Of a stretch of DNA of 64,000 bases, positions 58,217 to 64,000 are shown in pieces. Source of the stretch: Diaphorobacter limosus (GTDB lineage Bacteria > Pseudomonadota > Gammaproteobacteria > Burkholderiales > Burkholderiaceae_C); contig NZ_CP136921.1 of NCBI RefSeq assembly GCF_033100095.1, positions 3,251,001-3,315,000 of the forward strand. The letters are read 5' to 3'. Each line of letters starts with the position of its first letter. Within the stretch, counting starts at the first letter, position 1. The notes under the pieces are model-generated. The model did no database searches and was not told where the DNA came from. It worked only from the letters and a program-made list of their open reading frames with translations. Position numbers and translations under genes: made by a program.

Positions 58217-58443
58217 TCAGGTGCGCAGCAGCAGCGCGTACACGGCCACGCCGCCGTAGCCCAGCCCCAGGGCGGCGCACACCAGGTACAGCGCCACGCT
58301 GAACCAGTACCTCAGCGGCTCATCGTCGCGTTCAAAAGTACGCCAGCCGCGCGGCTGGCGCACCTCGCCGCTGTGCAGCGCCTGCCGCTCCAGGTGCAGG
58401 CACCAACCCCGGCGCCCAGCAGCAGCAGGGCCCAGAGCATCAT
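58217..58443 (-). pseudogene. Small membrane protein, frameshifted
   Basis: Starting from ATG at 58443, inside the thioesterase stop, the frame reads a helix (MMLWALLLLGAGVG) and then goes wrong near 58400-58410. One frame over it continues sensibly with CLHLERQALHSGEV, GWRTFERDDEPLRYWF and a second helix to the stop at 58217. A single base appears lost. The product would be about 75 residues with two membrane helices. A base-call error is possible. Confidence 0.6.
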
Positions 58444-58862
58444 GCGGGCAGCTGCGCGGGCGCTATCGGGCGCGGCCGGCCCTGGTCGTCAATGGCCACA
58501 TAGGTCAGGCGCGCCTCGGTCACCTTCACATGCTGGCCCTGGGCGCGAATATGCTCGGCGTACACCTCCACCTGCACCGTGATCGAGGTGTTCCCCAGGC
58601 GGGTCACGCTGGAGAAGAACGACAGCAGGTCGCCCACGCGCACCGGCTGTTTGAAGATGAACTCGTTCACCGCCACGGTGGCCATGCGCCCCTGGATCAG
58701 GCGCGCCGGCAGCACCGAGCCGGCCAGATCGACCTGCGCCATCACCCAACCGCCGAAGATGTCGCCGTTGCCGTTGGTGTCCGCCGGCATGGGTATGACC
58801 TTGAGCACCAGCTCCTTGTCGGTGGGCAGTTGCGTGGCGGCGCTGAGGCGATCCTGGGACAT
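58440..58862 (-). CDS. Acyl-CoA thioesterase (YciA/hotdog type)
   Basis: 140 residues, single hotdog domain. It starts MSQDRLSAATQLPTDKELVL. The motif NGNGDIFGGWVMAQVDLAGS holds the catalytic Asp. It also has VAVNEFIFKQPVRVGDLLSF and TEARLTYVAIDDQGRPR. Hydrolyses acyl-CoA esters. Longer in-frame starts (58907, 58958) run into the divergent transporter gene and have no family match. Confidence 0.92.
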   Translation of the reverse strand: MSQDRLSAATQLPTDKELVLKVIPMPADTNGNGDIFGGWVMAQVDLAGSVLPARLIQGRMATVAVNEFIFKQPVRVGDLLSFFSSVTRLGNTSITVQVEVYAEHIRAQGQHVKVTEARLTYVAIDDQGRPRPIAPAQLPA

Positions 58863-58905
58863 GGGCACAATCTCGGGCTTGTTTTGACTCCTTTGATTGT
58901 CCTCC

Positions 58906-60747
58906 ATGCGCCGCCACGGCGATTCCTCGCCCCCCATGTCCGCGGCCGCAGAGCCCAAAACCCGAGCCGACGCCGCTACGCTGGCGCGGCTGCTGCCCTA
59001 CCTGTGGGAATACAAATGGCGCGTGGCCGCGGCCATTGCCTTGATGCTGGGCGCAAAAATGGCCAATGTGGGCGTGCCGCTGCTGCTCAAGCAGCTGGTG
59101 GACGCCATGACCATCGCGCCAGGGGCGCCGGCGGCGCTGCTGGTCGTGCCCGTGGGCCTGCTGCTGGCCTATGGGGCGCTGCGCTTCACCAATTCGCTGT
59201 TCACCGAACTGCGCGAGCTGGTGTTTGCCAAGGCCACGCAGGGTGCGGCGCGCTCGATTGCGCTGCAGACCTTCCAGCACCTGCATGCGCTCAGTCTGCG
59301 CTTTCACCTCGAGCGTCAGACCGGCGGCATGACGCGCGACATCGAGCGCGGCGTGCGCGGCATCGAGTCGCTGATCTCCTTCTCGCTGTTCAACGTGTTT
59401 GCCACGCTCATCGAGGTGGTGCTGGTGCTCAGCGTGCTGGCCGTCAAGTTCGATGCCTGGTTTGCCTGGATCACGCTGGCGGCCATGGTGCTGTACATCA
59501 TCTACACCGTGCTGGTGACCGAGTGGCGCACCAAGTTCCGCCGCGAGGCCAACGAATTTGACTCGGCCGCGCACACCAAGGCCGTGGATTCGCTGCTCAA
59601 CTACGAAACCGTCAAGTACTTCAACAACGAAGGCTTCGAGGCGCAGCGCTACGACGAGAGCCTGGAGCGCCTGCGCCGCGCCCGCCTGAAAAGCCAGACC
59701 ACGCTGTCCATGCTCAACACCGGCCAGCAGCTCATCATTGCCGTGGGCCTGGTGGCCATGCTCTGGCGCGCCACGCAGGGCGTGGTCGATGGCCGCATGA
59801 CGCTGGGCGATCTGGTCATGGTCAACGCGTTCATGATCCAGCTCTACATCCCGCTCAACTTCCTGGGCGTGATCTACCGCGAGATCAAGCAGAGCCTCAC
59901 GGACCTGGACAAGATGTTCACCCTGATGGACAAGGAGCGCGAGGTGGCCGATGCCCCCGGCGCCCAGCCGCTGACGGGCCTCAGCCAGCCCGCGGTGCGT
60001 TTTGAAGACGTGCATTTTTCGTACGAAACCCGCAAGGGCAACGACCTGAGTACGGGCCGCCCCATCCTCCAGGGCATCAGCTTCGAGATCCCCGCGGGCA
60101 AGACAGTGGCGGTGGTGGGCCCTTCGGGCTCGGGAAAATCCACGCTGGCGCGCTTGCTGTTCCGCTTCTACGACATCCAGCAGGGCCGCATCACCATCGC
60201 GGGGCAGGAGATCCGCAGCGTGACCCAGGCCAGCGTGCGCCAGGCGATCGGCATCGTGCCGCAGGACACGGTACTGTTCAATGACACCGTGGCCTACAAC
60301 ATTGCCTACGGCCGCCCGGGCGCCACGCAGGAAGAGATCGAATCCGCGGCCCGCGCCGCGCGCATCCACGACTTCATTGCGTCCACGCCCAAAGGCTACG
60401 CCACCATGGTCGGCGAGCGCGGGCTCAAGCTCTCGGGCGGTGAAAAGCAGCGCGTGGCGATTGCGCGCACGTTGCTCAAGAACCCGCCCATTCTGATCTT
60501 TGACGAGGCCACCAGCGCGCTCGACTCGGCCAACGAACGCGCCATCCAGGCCGAACTGCAGGGCGTGGCGCAGAACAAGACCACGCTGGTGATCGCGCAC
60601 CGCCTGTCCACGGTGGTGGACGCGCACGAGATCCTGGTCATGGACGCGGGCCGCATCATCGAACGCGGCACGCACGCGCAGCTGCTGGCCCAAGGGGGCC
60701 GATACGCCAGCATGTGGGCGCTGCAACAAAGCGACCCGTCCGCTTGA
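58906..60747 (+). CDS. ABC exporter of the ATM1/HMT1 type
   Basis: 613 residues, a half transporter with six helices. It has FTNSLFTELRELVFAKATQG, LHALSLRFHLERQTGGMTRD, VDSLLNYETVKYFNNEGFE and YIPLNFLGVIYREIKQSL. The ATPase has Walker A VVGPSGSGKSTLARLLFRFY, signature LSGGEKQRVAIART and Walker B LIFDEATSALDSANE. The family moves glutathione-sulfur or metal conjugates. The start is uncertain: TTG 58897, ATG 58906 or ATG 58936. It is divergent from the thioesterase. Confidence 0.93.
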   Translation: MRRHGDSSPPMSAAAEPKTRADAATLARLLPYLWEYKWRVAAAIALMLGAKMANVGVPLLLKQLVDAMTIAPGAPAALLVVPVGLLLAYGALRFTNSLFTELRELVFAKATQGAARSIALQTFQHLHALSLRFHLERQTGGMTRDIERGVRGIESLISFSLFNVFATLIEVVLVLSVLAVKFDAWFAWITLAAMVLYIIYTVLVTEWRTKFRREANEFDSAAHTKAVDSLLNYETVKYFNNEGFEAQRYDESLERLRRARLKSQTTLSMLNTGQQLIIAVGLVAMLWRATQGVVDGRMTLGDLVMVNAFMIQLYIPLNFLGVIYREIKQSLTDLDKMFTLMDKEREVADAPGAQPLTGLSQPAVRFEDVHFSYETRKGNDLSTGRPILQGISFEIPAGKTVAVVGPSGSGKSTLARLLFRFYDIQQGRITIAGQEIRSVTQASVRQAIGIVPQDTVLFNDTVAYNIAYGRPGATQEEIESAARAARIHDFIASTPKGYATMVGERGLKLSGGEKQRVAIARTLLKNPPILIFDEATSALDSANERAIQAELQGVAQNKTTLVIAHRLSTVVDAHEILVMDAGRIIERGTHAQLLAQGGRYASMWALQQSDPSA

Positions 60748-60790
60748 GTAGCGCCTTGCCTGTGTGAAGTCATCCTGCACCGACCCCCAT

Positions 60791-60849
60791 CCGTTCACGC
60801 TGAGCCTGCCGAAGCGCCGCACAACGCTTCAACGGGTTCAGCCGAGCGG
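60791..60849. repeat. Imperfect inverted repeat (CCGTTCACGCTGAGCCTGCC type)
   Basis: CCGTTCACGCTGAGCCTGCC, then GAAGCG, faces CGCTTCAACGGGTTCAGCCG in the gap between the ABC exporter and the dehydrogenase. The words are those of a widespread GTTCACCCTGAGC / GAAGGG repeat class. The rest of 60748-60937 shows nothing else. Confidence 0.65.
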
Positions 60850-60937
60850 TCTGGGCCAAGGGGCAATGAAATGCGTGGCTGTCGTGGCGTGCCGCAAACG
60901 CCCCGTCTGAACAACCTGTCGTACGAAACCTGATCCC

Positions 60938-61870
60938 ATGAAACCCGTCCTGCTTGCCCTGTCGTTCCTGTCTGAAGAACACCGCGCCCAGATGGCGCAG
61001 GCCTTCGAAGTCCTCTACGCCCCCGACGCCGCGCAGGCCGCTGCGGCCATTGCGCAGCACGGCAGCCGCGTGCGTGTGGTGCTGACCATCGGGGCCACGG
61101 GCTTGTCGCCCGCGCAGATCGACGCGCTGCCCGCGCTCACGCTGATCTGCGTGCTCGGCGCGGGCTACGAGAACGTGGCCGTTCAGCATGCGAAGGCGCG
61201 CGGCATCGTGGTGGCCACCGGTGCCGGAACCAACGACGACTGCGTGGCCGACCACACCTGGGGCCTGCTGATTGCGGCGCAGCGCCGCATCCTGCCGCTG
61301 GACAAGGCCACGCGTGCCGGCATCTGGCGCACGGCCCTGCCGCTGCCACCCAACGTGTCGCACAAGCGGCTGGGCATCATCGGCCTGGGCACCATCGGCA
61401 AGAAGATTGCGCAGCGCGCCCTGGGCTTCGAGATCGAGGTGGGCTACCACAACCGCAGCGCCCGCACCGATGTGCCTTACCGCTACTTTGCCGATGTGGC
61501 AGCGCTGGCCGCGTGGGCGGACTTCCTCGTCATCGCCACGCCCGGCGGCGCGGGCACACAACACCTGGTCAACGCGGAGGTGCTGAAGGCGCTGGGCCCA
61601 CGCGGCGTGGTGGTCAACATCGCCCGCGGCAGCGTGATCGACACCGCCGCGCTGGCTGCCGCGCTGCGCGAAGGCCGCATTGCGGCAGCCGGCCTGGATG
61701 TGTACGAGAGCGAGCCCGCACCCCCCGCCGAGCTGCTGGACCTGGACAACGTGGTGCTCACGCCCCATGTGGCGGGCTGGTCGCCCGAAGCCGTGCAGAA
61801 CTCGGTGGACCGCTTCATGGAAAACGCCCGCCGCCATCTGGCGGGTGAGGTGCCGGTGTCGCCCCTTTGA
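60938..61870 (+). CDS. D-isomer-specific 2-hydroxyacid dehydrogenase
   Basis: 310 residues. The NAD fold is LGIIGLGTIGKKIAQRAL. The catalytic Arg is in VVVNIARGSVIDTAAL, Glu in LDVYESEPAPP and His in NVVLTPHVAGWSPE. Substrate-side LICVLGAGYENVAVQHAKA resembles glyoxylate/hydroxypyruvate reductases. A single gene; the substrate is not determined. Confidence 0.93.
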   Translation: MKPVLLALSFLSEEHRAQMAQAFEVLYAPDAAQAAAAIAQHGSRVRVVLTIGATGLSPAQIDALPALTLICVLGAGYENVAVQHAKARGIVVATGAGTNDDCVADHTWGLLIAAQRRILPLDKATRAGIWRTALPLPPNVSHKRLGIIGLGTIGKKIAQRALGFEIEVGYHNRSARTDVPYRYFADVAALAAWADFLVIATPGGAGTQHLVNAEVLKALGPRGVVVNIARGSVIDTAALAAALREGRIAAAGLDVYESEPAPPAELLDLDNVVLTPHVAGWSPEAVQNSVDRFMENARRHLAGEVPVSPL

Positions 61871-61877
61871 AGTTTCA

Positions 61878-61930
61878 ATAAAAAAGGCCTCTGGCGCTTT
61901 CTGGGTAAGCGCTGACAGCTATGAAAAAAG
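61878..61930. repeat. Dispersed family B repeat
   Basis: AATAAAAAAGGCCTCTGGCGCTTTC, then GGTAAGCGCTGACAGCTATG. It carries the AAGCGCT and AGCTAT words of the perfect copy at 15229. It runs into the ribosome-binding site of the next gene. Another copy is at 62281-62335. Confidence 0.7.
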
Positions 61931-61941
61931 GAGTAACTGCC

Positions 61942-62280
61942 ATGCCGCTGGATGTGGACGCCTTGCAGGCGCGGTTGCGGGCATTTGCCGCCGAGCGCCA
62001 GTGGCAGCCGTTTCATACGCCCAAGAATCTTTCGACGGCGCTGATGGTGGAGGCGGCCGAACTGGCCGAGATCTTCCAGTGGATGACCCCCGAGCAATCG
62101 CTGGCAGTGCGCGGCGATCCGGCGCTCAGGGAACCCATTGCTGACGAAGTGGCCGATGTGCTGCTCTACCTGCTGCAACTGGCCGACCACGCGGGCGTGG
62201 ACCTGGCGGCAGCGGTGGAGCACAAGCTGGCGAAGAACGCGCTCAAGTACCCCGCGCCAGGCACCGGGTCTGCAATGTGA
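61942..62280 (+). CDS. MazG-like nucleotide pyrophosphohydrolase
   Basis: 112 residues, a short MazG/RS21-C6 helical fold. It has FAAERQWQPFHTPKNLSTAL, VEAAELAEIFQWMTPEQS (the ExxE metal site) and IADEVADVLLYLLQLADHAG (ExxD). It would hydrolyse nucleoside triphosphates, probably damaged ones. The ATG at 61942 has AAGGAG eleven bases before; the earlier ATG at 61921 lies in the repeat. Confidence 0.92.
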   Translation: MPLDVDALQARLRAFAAERQWQPFHTPKNLSTALMVEAAELAEIFQWMTPEQSLAVRGDPALREPIADEVADVLLYLLQLADHAGVDLAAAVEHKLAKNALKYPAPGTGSAM

Positions 62281-62385
62281 GCAAAAAATACCTCTGGCGC
62301 TTGTCTGGATTGCGCGAGTAGCTATCGATAGTGAAGCAATAGCCTAGTGAAGCAATAGCCAGTAGCGTTTGCCGCAATGCACCGC

Positions 62386-62412
62386 AAAAAAAGCCCCGCT
62401 TGCGCGGGGCTC
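62386..62412 (-). terminator. Terminator of the TRAP binding protein gene
   Basis: AGCCCCGC / GCGGGGCT with a four-base loop, followed on the minus strand by seven T. It lies 34 bases after the stop at 62447. Confidence 0.85.
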
Positions 62413-62446
62413 TCGAGCAGGGCGGTACGCCCGCCTGCGCTGGCTC

Positions 62447-63484
62447 TTACTGCTTGCGCGCCGCTATCGCCTTTTCTGCCATGTTCACCAGGTCGGTGCC
62501 GATCTGGCTCTTCCACTTGTCGTACACGGGGCGCGTGGCTTTCACGAAGGCCTCGCGCTCGGCCGGGGTGAGCTGGGTGACCGTGACGCCCAGGGCGCCG
62601 ATGTCCTTGAGCAGCGGCTTGTCGGCCTCGATCACGCCCTTGCGGGCAATGGCGATTTCTTCCTTGCCCGCCTCGATGGCGGCCTGTTTGACGATCTCGC
62701 GGTCGGCCGGTGTCCAGCTGTTCCACACTTCCTTGTTGACCACAAAGATCAGCGGATCATTCACGTAGCCCCACAGCGTGATGTGCTTTTGCGCCACGCT
62801 GTGCAGCTTGGCGGCGGTGAAGATGGAAAGCGGGTTTTCCTGCCCGTCCACGGCGCCGCTGGCAAAGGCGGGCTGGGCGTCGGCCCAGCTCATCTGCGTG
62901 GGGTTGGCGCCCAGGGCGGTGAAGGTATCGAGGAACAGGGGCGAGCCCACCACGCGGATCTTCAGGCCCTTGAGGTCGGCGGGGCTCTTGATGGCCAGCT
63001 TGGAGTTGGAGATTTCGCGGTAGCCGTTTTCCCCCCAGGCCAGGGGCACCACACCGGCCTTGTCCAGCGTGGCGAAGATGCTCTTGCCCACGTCGCCCTG
63101 CGTCACGGCATCCACGGCCGCGTAGTCAGGGAACAGGAAGGGCAGCGAGAACAGGTTGAGCTGCTTGACCTGGGGCGACCAGTTGATGGTGGAGCCCACG
63201 GCCATGTCGATCACGCCCTGGCGGAGCGCGCTGAACTCGCGTGTCTGGTCGCCCTGGATCAGCGACACGCCGGGGTAGAGCTTGATGTTGATGCGGCCAT
63301 TGGTGCGCTCGCGCACCTTGTTGGCCCACAGCTCGCCGCCCTTGCCCCAGGGGAACGCGGGGCCCAGCACCAGCGACATGCGGTACTCGCTCTTGTAGGC
63401 CGTCTGGGCCAGGGCCGCAGGGGCCGTGAAGGCGAGGGCGGCGGCAGTGGCCAGGGCGGTGGTGAGAAAGGTGCGCAGTTTCAT
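62447..63484 (-). CDS. dctP: TRAP transporter substrate-binding protein (DctP family)
   Basis: 345 residues with signal peptide (cut after ALAQ). The DctP pattern is YRMSLVLGPAFPWGKGGELW, LYPGVSLIQGDQTREFSALR, DLKGLKIRVVGSPLFLDTFT and the ligand-carboxylate Arg in that block. SGAVDGQENPLSIFTAAKLH also fits. It binds small carboxylates in the periplasm. The membrane subunits (DctQ/DctM) are not next to it here. Ribosome-binding site AGGAGACC. Confidence 0.94.
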   Translation of the reverse strand: MKLRTFLTTALATAAALAFTAPAALAQTAYKSEYRMSLVLGPAFPWGKGGELWANKVRERTNGRINIKLYPGVSLIQGDQTREFSALRQGVIDMAVGSTINWSPQVKQLNLFSLPFLFPDYAAVDAVTQGDVGKSIFATLDKAGVVPLAWGENGYREISNSKLAIKSPADLKGLKIRVVGSPLFLDTFTALGANPTQMSWADAQPAFASGAVDGQENPLSIFTAAKLHSVAQKHITLWGYVNDPLIFVVNKEVWNSWTPADREIVKQAAIEAGKEEIAIARKGVIEADKPLLKDIGALGVTVTQLTPAEREAFVKATRPVYDKWKSQIGTDLVNMAEKAIAARKQ

Positions 63485-63498
63485 GGGGTCTCCTTACT

Positions 63499-63536
63499 AT
63501 GAAATGAATAGCTGGTGGCGCTTTTTGGGCAAGCGT
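63499..63536. repeat. Dispersed family B repeat
   Basis: CTATGAAATGAATAGCTGGT, then GGCGCTTTTTGGGCAAGCG, directly upstream of dctP. A further member of the family seen at 6118, 12920 and 15229. Confidence 0.65.
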
Positions 63537-63626
63537 TGGGGCCACTTTTTACCATCAAAGAGGGGCGTTGCTGGCGGCTGGCCAGCACGTCCGGCTCTGC
63601 ATGCCAGCGGTGTCCATTGTGCGGCG

Positions 63627-64000
63627 CTACGCATTTTTGTCCCGCGCTGCGCCAAGGCCGAACGCCAGCGCACCCGCGCCGCCCTGCGCCAGCCCGTACA
63701 GGCCATACACCAGGGCCGCCCCCACGGCGCCGGCGGCATCCACACCAAACGGCGCGAGTGCCAGCACGGCGGCGGCCTCGCGCGTGCCCCAGCCCCCCAC
63801 GCTGACCGGCAGCGCAGCCAGCAAAAAGATGGGGGCCATGGCAAAGGCCCAGGCGGGCCAGGCCGCCTGCACCCCCAGGGCCCACGCGCCCGCTGCCAGT
63901 GCGGCCGCCGACAGCACCTGCACGGCCATGGACGCCAGCGCCTGGTGCAGCAGCCGCGGCCCTGTATCGGGCTGGTTGGCCAGCGTGTGCAGTGCTGCGA
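63627..64000 (-). CDS. Lysylphosphatidylglycerol synthase/YbhN-type membrane protein, C-terminal part
   Basis: A polytopic protein whose N-terminus lies beyond the window; the frame stays open to 64000. The visible 123 codons have at least three helices and the family signature LPVSVGGWGTREAAAVL (the conserved P-x-x-GG-x-G-x-RE of YbhN/UPF0104 proteins). The family includes flippases and transporters for lipids or sugars. The last residues are AARDKNA. Incomplete, so only the family can be named. Confidence 0.8.
   Translation of the reverse strand, partial: AALHTLANQPDTGPRLLHQALASMAVQVLSAAALAAGAWALGVQAAWPAWAFAMAPIFLLAALPVSVGGWGTREAAAVLALAPFGVDAAGAVGAALVYGLYGLAQGGAGALAFGLGAARDKNA

Overview
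The window is GC-rich and almost fully coding. Its gene content points to a betaproteobacterium of the family Comamonadaceae (Acidovorax / Alicycliphilus / Diaphorobacter type). The evidence is the glyQ-glyS order, SlmA, a phasin, TRAP and beta-oxidation genes of betaproteobacterial character, and several dispersed intergenic repeat families. The family-level placement is an inference from sequence character, not from a search.

1-8.4 kb is accessory DNA. The centrepiece is a diversity-generating retroelement (DGR) at 0.79-5.27 kb with two target genes. Its order is target 1 (C-terminal variable repeat VR1), avd, an adenine-rich template repeat (TR), a reverse transcriptase with the DGR-type IGNLTSQ and YVDD motifs, and target 2 (internal VR2, then a choice-of-anchor-U-like domain and an IPTL-CTERM sorting tail). 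TR, VR1 and VR2 are each 134 bp and align without gaps. Nearly all differences fall at template adenines (17 of 18 in VR1, 15 of 16 in VR2 by hand alignment). Around it lie a partial mqsA antitoxin, a truncated copy of the target 2 tail, a frameshifted IS91-type transposase beside a LexA-box-like palindrome, and abutting remnants of lpdA and a formate/nitrite transporter.

8.5-18 kb is a core block: glyQ, glyS, a gmhB-like phosphatase, a plsC-type acyltransferase, a YgjP-type metallopeptidase, a rhodanese, a BON-LysM protein, coaX, a TetR regulator and a phasin.

18-34 kb joins dTDP-L-rhamnose synthesis (rfbBDAC) and two glycosyltransferases directly, by overlapping stop and start codons, to a type II secretion operon (gspE-F-G-H-I-J-K-L-M, a small GspN-position gene, gspD).

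34.4-38.1 kb holds four exported proteins: two lipoproteins, an unrecognised secreted protein with a strong promoter, and a SurA/PpiC-like protein. They are candidate clients or helpers of the secretion system. 38.1-46.9 kb is a surface polysaccharide locus (methyltransferases, glycosyltransferases, Wzm/Wzt exporter, LpxL-like acyltransferase, WecA-like initiating transferase) with a lytic transglycosylase.

46.9-64 kb is mainly housekeeping and catabolic: argB, slmA, a TetR gene with a likely operator, a fatty-acid beta-oxidation cluster, a bactofilin, an acyl-CoA thioesterase, an ATM1-type ABC exporter, a D-2-hydroxyacid dehydrogenase, a MazG-like protein, a DctP-type TRAP binding protein and the end of a membrane protein. 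Intergenic spaces carry at least four families of palindromic repeats.
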